A stretch of DNA of 64,000 bases from Ilumatobacteraceae bacterium (GTDB lineage: Bacteria; Actinomycetota; Acidimicrobiia; Acidimicrobiales; Ilumatobacteraceae). The DNA lies in NCBI GenBank assembly GCA_021299715.1, contig JAJTEL010000002.1, positions 186,001 through 250,000 of the forward strand, read 5' to 3'. Both the position numbers and the translations under genes were made by a program. The notes below the pieces were generated by a model. That model saw only the letters and a program-made list of their open reading frames with translations. It had not been told where the DNA came from and made no database searches. Shown here piece after piece: positions 36,175-46,190 of the stretch. Numbering within the stretch: position 1 is the stretch's first letter; every line of letters begins with the position of its first letter.

Positions 36175-36875
36175 GCCAAGAACTGTTTTTGCCAGCCGTC
36201 AAGATCTTTCGCGAGACCGGCTGTCATCGCACTGAGCATTTCTGCACGCAGTCGCTTTTTGCTGTGCGCGTGTGCGGTCAGGTTGAGGGCGTTGTAGGAC
36301 TCCGCCGTTGCAAGAGCGGTGCTCATCAACTCTGACTCGTCTACTACTGCATCAAGCACGCCGTTTTCTACAGCGTTCTCTGGTGTGAATGCTTCGGCGA
36401 GAACGACAGCGCGAGTTAAGGCGGCTGGTGTCACGCGGTGACGAAGAATTTCAATGGTGGAAAACGGCATTGTCATTCCGATTGCCACTTCATTTGCCGC
36501 GTACTTGTAGTTGCCCGTCACGCCGATGCGGTAGTCGCCACTGAGCATGAGGAAGATTCCCATTGCAATGGCGTGACCGGGGCACGCAACAACAACCGGT
36601 GTAGGAAAACTCAGCAAACGCATGGACAACTGAAGTCCGCCGTTCAACATGTCGACAGCAGGTTGACCGCTTGCCGCCAGTGTCTTTAGGTCGAAACCGG
36701 CAGAAAGAATTCCTGTGCGGCCAGTGAGCACAACGGGAACACCGTCCGCTTCTGCTGCATCAAGTGCCGAATTAACACCCGATTGGAGCGCAAGCGACAC
36801 AGCATTTGCTTTTCCGTCATCCATGGTGATGACGCCAACACCGCCATGGCGTGCGTACGTCACGATGTCGGACAT
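36171..36875 (-). CDS. Crotonase/enoyl-CoA hydratase family protein
   Basis: A 234-residue crotonase-fold protein: VGVITMDDGKANAVSLALQSGV, the oxyanion-hole segments LSAGFDLK and CPGHAIAMGIFLMLSGDYRIG, and a C-terminal helical region. The usual catalytic glutamates of enoyl-CoA hydratase are not clearly placed, so the reaction (hydration, isomerisation or hydrolysis of an acyl-CoA) is open. ATG 36875 is chosen since the sequence SDIVTYARHGGVGVITM fits family starts. The gene overlaps the gntR stop (convergent, 4 bases) and follows the nitroreductase gene by 4 bases on the same strand. Confidence 0.83.
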   Translation of the reverse strand: MSDIVTYARHGGVGVITMDDGKANAVSLALQSGVNSALDAAEADGVPVVLTGRTGILSAGFDLKTLAASGQPAVDMLNGGLQLSMRLLSFPTPVVVACPGHAIAMGIFLMLSGDYRIGVTGNYKYAANEVAIGMTMPFSTIEILRHRVTPAALTRAVVLAEAFTPENAVENGVLDAVVDESELMSTALATAESYNALNLTAHAHSKKRLRAEMLSAMTAGLAKDLDGWQKQFLA

Positions 36876-36879
36876 GTGA

Positions 36880-37527
36880 TTACCACTTATCCCAGTGAAG
36901 AACCTTGCTGAGTGGCTCGCGCTTTGCGGGCTTGAAGTCTGTGCCGATTGTGTACGCAATAGGGAACAGGCCACCTTGCGTCACTTTTTCGTACGGAATT
37001 CCCAGAAGTGCAGCTGCTTCTTTTTCTCCGTCGTTCATGAGGTGAATGGTGGTCCATGCAGAACCCATGGCGCGTTCGCGCAATGCGAGCATGAAGCTCC
37101 ACACGGCAGGCAACAAGGATCCCCATGCGCCAGCAGTAGCGAACGATGGCAGATTGTCGAGGCGGCCTTCAATGCACGGAATCATAAGAAGCGGAGCCTT
37201 CTCAAAGTTCTCGGCCAAGTAGCCGGCGGAGTCGCGAACAAGTCCCATGCGCTCGCCACGTGAGTCGCCTTCTTTGTATTCGCGTCCAGGCATGTTGGCG
37301 TACAGGTCCCAGTTCTTGCGGTAGATGTCGGCGAGCGCCTTCTTCTTCGCTGCGTCTTCAATGATGATCCAGTGCCAGCCCTGGCTGTTTGAGCCGGTGG
37401 GGGCTTGCAAAGCAATCTCTAAACACTCTTCAACAATTGCCCGTTCGACTGGCTTGTCAAAGTCGAGGCGCTTGCGCACCGAGCGGGTGGTCTTGAGTAC
37501 TTCGTCTGCGGAAAGGTTCAAATGCAT
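36880..37527 (-). CDS. Nitroreductase family protein
   Basis: A 215-residue FMN-dependent nitroreductase-fold protein: an N-terminal RSVRKRLDFDKPVERAIVEECLEIALQAPTGSNSQGWHWIII, with the conserved flavin-binding Arg-Ser and Pro-Ser/Thr-Asn region, and a C-terminal GIPYEKVTQGGLFPIAYTIGTDF segment. The physiological substrate is unknown. ATG 37527 is chosen over upstream codons because the preceding stretch is Arg-rich and not conserved. It is divergent from the second crotonase gene with 62 bases between starts and lies upstream of another crotonase gene. Confidence 0.86.
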   Translation of the reverse strand: MHLNLSADEVLKTTRSVRKRLDFDKPVERAIVEECLEIALQAPTGSNSQGWHWIIIEDAAKKKALADIYRKNWDLYANMPGREYKEGDSRGERMGLVRDSAGYLAENFEKAPLLMIPCIEGRLDNLPSFATAGAWGSLLPAVWSFMLALRERAMGSAWTTIHLMNDGEKEAAALLGIPYEKVTQGGLFPIAYTIGTDFKPAKREPLSKVLHWDKW

Positions 37528-37589
37528 AACGGGCAGTCTGCCACGCCTTCGGTGGTCTCGTCGCCTTCGAGCCGTGTCAAGATAAAGCA

Positions 37590-38402
37590 ATGAGCGACAG
37601 AGTCACTATTTCCATCTCCGACGGCATCGCAGACGTTCGGTTCAACCGCCCCGACAAGCGCAACGCACTCGACGGTGAACAGTTCCAAGCAATCGTTGAC
37701 GCGGGCGAATCATTGAAGACCAACAAAAAGATTCGTGTTGTCGTTGTTTCGGGTGAGGGCGCCTCGTTCTGTGCGGGTCTCGACCTTGCGTCTATGGGTG
37801 GCATGGCTTCTGGCGAGCGCCAGAAGAGCGATGCGCCAACAGCCGGCGATATGCAAGAAGGTCGCATTACTCACCTTGGACAGCAGTCTGCGTGGGTATG
37901 GCAGGAAGTTCCCGTGCCAGTTATTGCCGCAGTGCATGGTCACGCATTGGGTGGCGGCTGCCAAATTGCGTTGGGCGCAGACATTCGTATTGCACACCCA
38001 GACACCAAGTTCAGCGTTCGCGAAACATATTGGGGTCTTGTGCCCGACATGGCAGGCACCGTTCTTATGCAGGGTCTTGTTCGTCCCGACATCATGAAAG
38101 ACATTGTGTTGTCTGCTCGTATTTTCGATGGACGTGAGGCCAAGGAAATTGGCATCGTCACCCGGCTTTCCGATAATCCACGAGACGATGCATTCGCCTA
38201 CGCACAAGAAATTGTGAAGCGCAGCCCTGATGCTGTTCGTGGCGCAAAGGAACTGTTGAACCGTCTGACTCTCGACTTTGCCGCAGCGCAGTTTGCTGCC
38301 GAGCGTCGCATCATTGGCAGCCTCATCGGCGGCCATAACCAGCGTGAAGCCGTCATGAGCGACTTCGAGAAGCGGGCACCTGCCTACATCGACCCTGCAT
38401 AG
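37590..38402 (+). CDS. Crotonase/enoyl-CoA hydratase family protein
   Basis: A 270-residue crotonase-fold protein, with VRFNRPDKRNALDGEQFQAIVDA, the CoA/oxyanion segments GEGASFCAGLDLASMGG and AAVHGHALGGGCQIALGADIRIA, and WGLVPDMAGTVLM. The pattern resembles enoyl-CoA hydratase/isomerases of beta-oxidation side pathways. A promoter region and 131 bases separate it from gltB. Not paralogous in detail to the crotonase at 36171-36875, which lacks the long central loop. Substrate unknown. Confidence 0.87.
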   Translation: MSDRVTISISDGIADVRFNRPDKRNALDGEQFQAIVDAGESLKTNKKIRVVVVSGEGASFCAGLDLASMGGMASGERQKSDAPTAGDMQEGRITHLGQQSAWVWQEVPVPVIAAVHGHALGGGCQIALGADIRIAHPDTKFSVRETYWGLVPDMAGTVLMQGLVRPDIMKDIVLSARIFDGREAKEIGIVTRLSDNPRDDAFAYAQEIVKRSPDAVRGAKELLNRLTLDFAAAQFAAERRIIGSLIGGHNQREAVMSDFEKRAPAYIDPA

Positions 38403-38438
38403 GTCACATAAATGGCTTTGTGACGCGGGTGGGGGCTG

Positions 38439-38533
38439 GGTAGCCTTTAGTTCTGCTCGGGTCAGCGTCGCCCCGGGAGAACAATCTCATTCTCCGCCGT
38501 GCTCTGCACGGTTCCTGAAGGACTAGACGCTTT
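38439..38533 (+). promoter_or_regulatory. gltB promoter and structured leader
   Basis: A TAGCCT hexamer near 38439-38444 can serve as a -10 element. The leader that follows holds two stable hairpins, GGAGAA/TTCTCC (38476-38481 with 38490-38495) and CCGTGC-TCT-GCACGG (38497-38511), then GAAGGA before ATG 38534. Neither hairpin has a T tract, so they are not terminators. They may affect mRNA stability or translation; I could not match them to a known glutamine-responsive RNA. Confidence 0.4.
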
Positions 38534-41500
38534 ATGAACCCCGATCTCCCCAAGGCTCACGGTCTCTACGACCCACGTTTCGAGCACGACGCATGTGGCG
38601 TCTCGTTTGTGGCCAACATCAAAGGTGTTCGTAGCCGCGAGATTGTCACGTTGGGTCTTACTGCGCTGACGAACATGGAACACCGCGGCGCTACAGGTGC
38701 TGAACCAGACACTGGTGACGGCGCAGGAATTCTCATTCAAGTGCCCGATGCATTTGTGCGCGCTGTATCTGGCATTCAATTGCCTGCCGCCGGTGCGTAC
38801 GCAACGGGAATCGCATTCCTTCCCCAGTCAGCTGCCGATGCAGATCGTGCCGCAGCAACTGTTGACGCAATCACAAAAGAAGAAGGACTGCGTTCTCTCG
38901 GTTGGCGCGACGTACCCGTTAACCCTGACTGCCTCGGTGCATCTGCTCGCGCCGTCATGCCAACATTCCGCCAGTTCTTCTGCGACGACCCTGCAGGTGC
39001 AACCGGTATTGACCTTGATCGCAAGTTGTTCATTGTTCGCAAGCGAATTGAGCACGAACTTGAAGGAACAATGCGCGTCGTGGCCTCTTGCTCACCCGTA
39101 CCGCTACATCGCACACAACGGTGAAATCAACACGGTGCAGGGCAACCGCAACTGGATGCGCACACGTGAAGCATTGCTTGCCACAGATCTCATTCCTGGA
39201 CTTGACCGCGCATTTCCTATTTGCACGCCCAGCATGAGTGACTCGGCAAGTTTTGACGAAGTGTTAGAGCTGTTGCACCTTGCCGGACGTTCACTTCCTC
39301 ACGCACTGTTGATGATGATTCCCGAAGCGTGGGAAAACAACGATCGCATGGACCCACGCAAGCGCGCGTTCTACAAGTTCCACTCATCTCTTATGGAACC
39401 ATGGGATGGTCCTGCCGACGTCGCGTTTACCGACGGAACACTGATTGGTGCGGTTCTTGACCGTAACGGTTTGCGCCCTGGTCGTTATTGGGTCACTAGT
39501 GATGATTTCGTCGTTCTCGCAAGTGAGGCTGGGGTTCTCGATATTGACCAGTCGCGCGTTGTGCGTAAGGGCCGTTTGCAGCCTGGTCGCATGTTCCTCA
39601 TTGACACCGCGCAGGGTCGTCTTATTGATGACGACGAAATCAAGCTCCAACTTGCTTCTGAGCATCCGTATGAAGAGTGGTTGGAAGCGGGCCTGACCAA
39701 CTTGGACGACCTCCCAGCACGTGAACACGTTGTGTATAGCCGTGACAGCGTGGCTCGTCGTCAGCAAATGTTCGGATACACCGAAGAAGAACTGAAGGTC
39801 ATCATTGCGCCAACTGCGCGTACCGCAACTGAGCCCATCGGTTCAATGGGTACCGATACGCCAATTGCTGTGTTGTCCACTCGTTCCCGATTGTTGTTCG
39901 ACTACTTCCAGCAGTTGTTTGCACAGGTCACAAACCCACCACTCGACGCAATCCGCGAAGAAGTGGTGACTGCAGTGGGAACAAGTGTTGGGCCAGAAGC
40001 CAACTTGCTCTCGCCGGGCCCCGACAGTTGCCGTCAACTTGTCTTGCCGTTCCCCATCATTGATAACGATGATCTGGCAAAGATCATTCACATCAACGAC
40101 GATGCAACGCATCCACATCTTGCATCGGTTGTGGTGAGCGGTTTGTATCGCGTGGCCGATGGCGGAGCAGGTCTTCGAACAGCGCTTGACAAGATTCGTG
40201 CAGAAGTCAGTCAGGAAATTGAGAACGGTGCACGAATCATCGTGCTGTCCGATCGCAACTCAGACGATGTGTATGCCCCCATTCCATCGCTGTTGCTCAC
40301 AAGCGCTGTGCATCATCACCTCATTCGTGAGAAGCGTCGCACCCAAGTAGGTCTTGTTGTGGAATGTGGTGATGCTCGCGAAGTGCATCACATGGCATTG
40401 CTTGTCGGTTTTGGTGCAGGCGCAATTAACCCATACCTAGCTTTTGAATCTATTGAAGACATGATTGCAGCCGACCACGAAACCGGCATGTACGGCCTTG
40501 GTGGAATGGACCCGCACAAAGCAGTGAAGAACTACATCAAAGCATCCGGCAAAGGTGTTTTGAAGGTGATGTCCAAGATGGGTGTCTCCACTGTTGCGTC
40601 CTACACCGGTGCTCAAATTTTCGAAGCCATTGGTCTGGCAACAGATCTTGTTGATGAATTCTTTACGGGAACAGTGTCACGTCTTGGCGGTATCGGTCTC
40701 GATGAAATTGCTGCTGAAGTAGCACAACGTCACGCAACCGCTCACCCGAAGCGTCCAGAGCTTCGTGCACACCGCCGTTTAGAGCTTGGTGGCGAATACC
40801 AGTGGCGCCGTGAAGGGGAGTATCACCTCTTTAACCCTGAAACTGTGTATCGCTTGCAACACTCCACACGTGTTGGTCGGTACGACTTGTTCAAGCAGTA
40901 CACCCGCGACGTTGACGATCAATCGCAACGCCTCGCAACACTGCGCGGACTTTTCGAACTACGCACGGGCGCACGCCCTGCAGTTCCACTGGAAGAAGTA
41001 GAACCCGTTTCTGAAATTGTGAAGCGTTTCTCCACTGGAGCCATGAGTTACGGATCTATCTCTGCTGAAGCGCATGAAACTTTGGCCGTTGCAATGAACC
41101 GCATTGGCGGCAAGAGCAACACCGGCGAAGGCGGCGAAGACCCAGAGCGTTTTGTACCCATGGAAAATGGCGACTCGAAGCGATCAGCCATCAAGCAGGT
41201 TGCTTCTGGTCGTTTCGGTGTAACCAGCGAATACTTGGTGAACGCCGACGACATTCAAATCAAAATGGCGCAAGGTGCAAAGCCTGGTGAAGGTGGCCAG
41301 TTGCCCGGACACAAGGTGTACCCATGGGTGGCAAAGACACGTCACTCCACACCTGGCGTTGGTCTCATTAGTCCACCACCGCACCACGACATCTATTCCA
41401 TTGAAGACTTAAAGCAGTTAATTCACGACTTGAAGAATGCAAACCCCGCGGCGCGTGTTCACGTGAAGTTGGTTGCTGAAGTAGGCGTAGGAACAGTTGC

Positions 41501-42953
41501 AGCAGGTGTCTCAAAGGCGAAAGCCGACGTTGTGCTCATCTCGGGTCACGACGGTGGCACTGGTGCCTCACCGCTGACTTCCTTGAAGCACGCAGGTGCG
41601 CCATGGGAACTTGGTCTGGCCGAAGCACAGCAAACGCTGATGTTGAATGGTTTGCGTGATCGAATTGTGGTGCAAGCCGACGGTCAAATGAAGACCGGTC
41701 GTGACGTTGTTATCGCAGCGCTGCTTGGTGCTGAAGAATTTGGTTTCGCAACAGCACCACTCGTCGTGAGTGGTTGCATCATGATGCGCGTCTGCCATTT
41801 GGATACCTGTCCTGTTGGAGTTGCCACACAGAACCCCACACTTCGTGCTCGTTTCTCTGGCAAGCCAGAGTTTGTTGTGAACTTCTTTGAATACATCGCT
41901 GAAGAAGTGCGTGAGTACTTGGCTGAACTTGGTTTCCGTACCTTGCAAGAGGCCATTGGTCACGTGGAGATGATTGACTCACGTAAGGCCGTGGACCATT
42001 GGAAGGCACAAGGGCTGGATATTTCGCCAATTCTTGAGACGCCACAAAACCCCTACGGGCAAACACCGTTCAACTCGGTGAGCCAAGATCACGGTTTGCA
42101 CGAAGCGTTGGACAATGAGCTCATTGCGTTGTCGAAGGATGCAATTGCCGATGCGCGTCGCGTGAAGATTGAACTGCCTGTGAAAAACGTGAACCGTACG
42201 GTGGGCACGTTGCTTGGTCACGAAGTAACAAAAGCATGGGGTGGCGCAGGTCTTCCCGATGGCACTATCGACATTCATCTCACTGGTTCTGCTGGTCAGA
42301 GCTTTGGTGCGTTTGTCCCTGCAGGCATTCAGTTACGTCTTGAAGGAGACGGAAATGACTTCGTGGGCAAGGGCCTATCGGGTGGGCGAATCATTTTGCA
42401 TCCACACCGCGACGCACCGTTCATTGCGGAAGAAAATGTGATTGCCGGAAACGTCATCGGATACGGCGCAACGGGTGGAGAGATCTTTATTCGTGGTGTA
42501 GTTGGTGAGCGATTCTGTGTTCGCAACTCCGGAGCAACTGCAGTTGTTGAAGGTGTAGGCGACCACGGTTGTGAATACATGACCGGTGGCCGCGCGGTCA
42601 TTCTCGGTGCAACTGGTCGCAACTTTGCGGCAGGTATGTCTGGCGGTATCGCATACGTGTACGACCCCGATGGAGTCTTCCCGTCGTTGGTGAATTACGA
42701 AATGGTCGATTTAGAGCATGTTGCAGGTGACGACGAAGAGTGGTTGCGCAACACCATTGCGCGTCACTTTGAATTCACAGGCTCTGCGGTTGCGGAACAA
42801 ATCTTGGGCGCTTGGACAGTGGAACTAGCACGATTCCGCAAGGTAATGCCGCGCGACTACAAGAAGGTTCTCGCTGTGATGGCTGCTGCACAAGCAGAAG
42901 GACTAAACGAGGCAGAAACTGCAAACAAGGTGATGGAGGCTTCTCGTGGGTGA
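38534..42953 (+). pseudogene. gltB: Glutamate synthase large subunit, broken by internal deletion and frameshift
   Basis: The enzyme transfers the glutamine amide to 2-oxoglutarate, giving two glutamates. The first frame (38534-39121) begins with the propeptide and nucleophile [10 protein letters not shown] and covers the first part of the glutaminase domain to [10 protein letters not shown]. Reading then breaks: from about 39075 a different frame (one base on) resumes at [18 protein letters not shown] and continues to 42953 with the central domain, FMN domain ([28 protein letters not shown]) and GXGXG repeats. About 55-60 residues usual in the family between these points (the FPSLS...VYKGM and HSRFSTNTF region) are missing, so this is a deletion, not a programmed shift. 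It may be a true mutation or an assembly error. Confidence 0.85.
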
Positions 42954-44397
42954 GACAACCGGATTTCTTCAGTGGGGCCGCACAGGTCCAACGCGTCGAC
43001 CAGTTCAGATTCGTCTGAAGGACTGGAAAGAGGTGTACCAACCATTCGATTCGTCACTTCTCAACCAGCAAGCTGGGCGATGCATGGACTGCGGTATTCC
43101 GTTCTGCAATAACGGATGTCCGCTTGGAAACCTCATTCCCGACTGGAACGATCTTGTCTATCGCGGTCACTGGGAAGAAGCCATTGAGCGCCTGCATGCA
43201 ACCAATAACTTCCCCGAGTTCACAGGTCGCTTGTGCCCAGCACCGTGTGAGTCGGCGTGTGTGCTTGGCATCAACCAAGACCCCGTGTCTATCAAGCAAG
43301 TGGAAGTAGAAATCATCGATCGTGCATGGAGCGAAGGATGGGTGGTTCCGCAGATTCCGTCAACAAAGACCGGTAAGCGCATTGCTGTTATCGGTAGCGG
43401 ACCTGCTGGTCTCGCTGTTGCTCAGCAACTCACTCGTGCAGGTCACGATGTTGTTGTGTTGGAGCGAGCAGATCGCGTGGGCGGATTGCTTCGTTACGGA
43501 ATTCCAGAATTCAAAATGGAAAAGAAGCATCTCGATCGCCGTCTTGAGCAGATGAGAGAAGAAGGCACCGAGTTCCGCGTGAACGCCGATGTGGGTGGCG
43601 CCGTCGATGTTGAAGTTCTTCGTGCTTCTCACGACGCCATTGTTTTGGCATGCGGCGCTACTTCGTGGCGAGATTTAAATGTTCCTGGTCGCGAATTGAA
43701 GGGCATCCATCAGGCCATGGAGTACTTGCCCATCGCCAACAAAGTGCAAGAAGGTGACTTCTCCGATTTCGCTATCGATGCGAAAGACAAGAACGTTGTC
43801 ATTATTGGTGGCGGCGATACTGGTGCCGACTGTTTGGGTACCGCACTACGACAAGGTGCGCGCCAGGTGTTGCAGTTAGAAATCATGCCGCGCCCATCCG
43901 ATGATCGAACTTCAGGTAACCCATGGCCGCAATACGCCATGGTGTACAAAGTGTCATCTGCACACGAAGAGGGCGGCGAACGCATCTACAGCGTCAACAC
44001 CGAACGATTCGTTGACGATGGAAATGGAAACGTGCGCGCCCTTCTCATTCATGAAGTGGAATTCGTGAATGGAACGTTTGTGAAGAAGGAAGGAACGGAC
44101 CAGGAAATTCCTGCCGACCTTGTGTTCCTTGCAATGGGCTTTGTCGGTCCAGAGAAAGGTTCGTGGCTCGATCAATTGGGCGTTGCTTTCGACGAACGCG
44201 GAAATGTGGCACGAGATGCCTCGTATCAGTCCAATGTTCCGGGTGTGTTCGTGGCTGGCGACATGGGTCGTGGTCAAAGCCTCATTGTGTGGGCAATTGC
44301 AGAAGGTCGTGCCTGCGCGGCGGGTGTTGACACATATCTCATGGGTGAGACATCTCTTCCCGCTCCAATTCCGCCAACGGCGCGTCCACTGGTGTAA
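42946..44397 (+). CDS. gltD: Glutamate synthase small subunit (NADPH)
   Basis: The beta subunit feeds electrons from NADPH through FAD and two [4Fe-4S] clusters to GltB. The 483-residue product has N-terminal cluster cysteines ([35 protein letters not shown]), the FAD-binding [17 protein letters not shown] and the NADPH-binding [16 protein letters not shown], ending with [20 protein letters not shown] 42946 overlaps the gltB end by 8 bases, so it is translationally coupled to gltB. Its own frame is intact, which argues that the lesion in gltB is recent or artefactual. Confidence 0.95.
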   Translation: MGETTGFLQWGRTGPTRRPVQIRLKDWKEVYQPFDSSLLNQQAGRCMDCGIPFCNNGCPLGNLIPDWNDLVYRGHWEEAIERLHATNNFPEFTGRLCPAPCESACVLGINQDPVSIKQVEVEIIDRAWSEGWVVPQIPSTKTGKRIAVIGSGPAGLAVAQQLTRAGHDVVVLERADRVGGLLRYGIPEFKMEKKHLDRRLEQMREEGTEFRVNADVGGAVDVEVLRASHDAIVLACGATSWRDLNVPGRELKGIHQAMEYLPIANKVQEGDFSDFAIDAKDKNVVIIGGGDTGADCLGTALRQGARQVLQLEIMPRPSDDRTSGNPWPQYAMVYKVSSAHEEGGERIYSVNTERFVDDGNGNVRALLIHEVEFVNGTFVKKEGTDQEIPADLVFLAMGFVGPEKGSWLDQLGVAFDERGNVARDASYQSNVPGVFVAGDMGRGQSLIVWAIAEGRACAAGVDTYLMGETSLPAPIPPTARPLV

Positions 44398-44448
44398 CGG
44401 CACGAAGCGCCACCATTCGCGGCGCTTCAGGCTCTACTGTGTTGCTCC

Positions 44449-45072
44449 GTGTTAAGAATTCGTTCGAAAGTGAGTGCTGGTCGAGGTGTGGCCATCTCTG
44501 CATGCTTTCTTGGCGCAGCAGTCTTCGGTGCTGCCTGTGGTGGAGACACGTTGGGCGTTGCCACCACGGTCGTGAACGTCACGCCGACAAACTTCGCAAC
44601 AATTCCCCCGGTCGCTAGTACCGCCCCTGGTACAACCACCACATTGCCCAGCGGCGCTGTCGGGCAAGAAACCTTGTACACGATTGTGGCGGGAGACTCG
44701 CCAATTGCTGTGGCAAACAAATTCAATATTTCTGTCACCACGCTGCTCGCATACAACGCATGGGTGACGCCCGCTCAATTTCCGTACCCCGGAACTCAAA
44801 TCAAAATTCCACCACAAGCTGTCGTAAACCCGGTTACGTCGGTTCCTGCTGGCGGAACTGCAGCCCCAGGTGCATCGGTGAAGCCAGGTTGCGAAAGCCA
44901 TTCTGCCGGCACGTACACAATTCAGTCGGGTGATTCTCTGTGGCTTATTCAGAACAAGTTCAAGTCGTGTTTCACCATTGGTGCGCTGCTGGGCGCGAAT
45001 AACTGGCCCGATATTCAGTCGGTTGTTCTACTGCAGGGACAAAAAATCAATATTCCTGCTGCCAGCAGTTAG
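44449..45072 (+). CDS. Secreted or lipid-anchored protein with two LysM domains
   Basis: A 207-residue protein with an N-terminal signal sequence (hydrophobic ISACFLGAAVFGAAC, possible lipid-anchoring Cys30 in a non-canonical lipobox), a Thr/Pro-rich linker, and two LysM domains: LYTIVAGDSPIAVANKFNISVTTLLAYNAW with IKIPP, and YTIQSGDSLWLIQNKFKSCFTIGALLGANNW with INIPA. LysM domains bind peptidoglycan N-acetylglucosamine. No catalytic domain is present. It is convergent with ddl (5-base gap) and near other cell-wall genes. The start is GTG 44449. Confidence 0.83.
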   Translation: MLRIRSKVSAGRGVAISACFLGAAVFGAACGGDTLGVATTVVNVTPTNFATIPPVASTAPGTTTTLPSGAVGQETLYTIVAGDSPIAVANKFNISVTTLLAYNAWVTPAQFPYPGTQIKIPPQAVVNPVTSVPAGGTAAPGASVKPGCESHSAGTYTIQSGDSLWLIQNKFKSCFTIGALLGANNWPDIQSVVLLQGQKINIPAASS

Positions 45073-45077
45073 TCGCC

Positions 45078-46157
45078 CTAGTGCGATGTGTTTGTTTTGC
45101 GACGTGAATGCCGCTCTTGTGCATGCGCAACAAGTTCATTAATGAGTTCCGAATAACTCACACCACTCGCTTCCCACATTTTCGGGTACATAGAGATTGG
45201 GGTGAATCCGGGAATGGTGTTTATCTCGTTACACAAGAACCCACGTCCGTTTTCCTCAAAAAAGAAGTCGACCCGCGCCATTCCTTCACAGCGCAGAGCT
45301 TCGTACGCGCGTAACGCTAAGTTGCGAACTTCGTCACTTTGGGCAGGTGTAAGAGATGCAGGAATCATCAATGTGGCGGAATCGGTGACGTACTTGTCTT
45401 CGTAGTCGTAGAAATCGTTACCGGGCACAATCTCGCCCACAACGGACGCTCGTGGATGACGGTTGCCTAAGACGGCAACTTCTAATTCGCGTGCTGTAAC
45501 AGCTTCTTCAAACACGATCCATTGGTCGTACGTTGCTGCAAGTGATGCCGCACGTTGAAGCTCTGCGGCGTCGCGAACCTTTGACACTCCAACGGACGAA
45601 CCCATGTTGGCAGGCTTGACGAAAAGTGGAAATCCAAGCTGGTCGGACACTGACTGCAATGACGTTGGCGTGATGTGGTCATCGCGCAGACAGGCGTGAC
45701 GCACTTGCGGAATTCCTTCATGCGCAAATACTTTTTTGGCCATGGCTTTATCCATAGCGAGCGCGCTAGACAACACACCGCTACCCACATAAGCCACGCC
45801 CATTATTTCTAGGAGACCTTGCAGTGTTCCATCTTCACCAAGCGGACCGTGAACAAGGGGCATGACCACAGTGGGGGCACTGTGTTCGGAAAAAAGTACG
45901 ACGCTTTGGTTAGTAGGAGCACCGTGTGCTTCAAGGCGGGCAGGAAGACTGCTGGGGTTGACGCCGCCGTTTGGAAATTCGGCTAATTCAGGCGAGAACC
46001 ACTCGCCCGTGCGGGAGATGGCGACAGGAATTGTTCGGTATTTCGATGGGTCTGCTGCTTGAAGAACATGTGATGCGGTCACACAACTGACGTCATGTTC
46101 GGCGGATTGTCCGCCAAAAATCACCACAAGATTGATGCGTGAATCGGTGGTGTCCAT
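45078..46157 (-). CDS. ddl: D-alanine--D-alanine ligase
   Basis: Makes D-Ala-D-Ala for peptidoglycan using ATP. The 359-residue ATP-grasp enzyme has the N-terminal VVIFGGQSAEHDVSCVTA, PLVHGPLGEDGTLQGLLE, FPLFVKPANMGSSVGVSKV, and the metal and substrate motifs VDFFFEE and FLCNEINTIPGFTPISMYP. ATG 46157 is chosen because the family begins with the strand following it; the longer frame adds non-conserved residues. It is divergent from murF, whose enzyme attaches this dipeptide, with only 33 bases between the two starts. The regulation of both is thus likely linked. Confidence 0.95.
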   Translation of the reverse strand: MDTTDSRINLVVIFGGQSAEHDVSCVTASHVLQAADPSKYRTIPVAISRTGEWFSPELAEFPNGGVNPSSLPARLEAHGAPTNQSVVLFSEHSAPTVVMPLVHGPLGEDGTLQGLLEIMGVAYVGSGVLSSALAMDKAMAKKVFAHEGIPQVRHACLRDDHITPTSLQSVSDQLGFPLFVKPANMGSSVGVSKVRDAAELQRAASLAATYDQWIVFEEAVTARELEVAVLGNRHPRASVVGEIVPGNDFYDYEDKYVTDSATLMIPASLTPAQSDEVRNLALRAYEALRCEGMARVDFFFEENGRGFLCNEINTIPGFTPISMYPKMWEASGVSYSELINELVAHAQERHSRRKTNTSH

Positions 46158-46178
46158 CAGCACGACGGTACTCGCCAC

Positions 46179-46184
46179 TAGGGT
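46179..46184 (+). promoter_or_regulatory. Leaderless -10 element of murF
   Basis: TAGGGT ends exactly 6 bases before ATG 46191 and no ribosome-binding site lies between. It sits in the 33-base gap shared with ddl. Confidence 0.55.
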
Positions 46185-46190
46185 CGGGTT

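Noticed and set aside
39060-39124. Programmed ribosomal frameshift in gltB.
   Set aside because: A frameshift alone would not remove the 55-60 conserved residues missing at this point; a deletion explains both.
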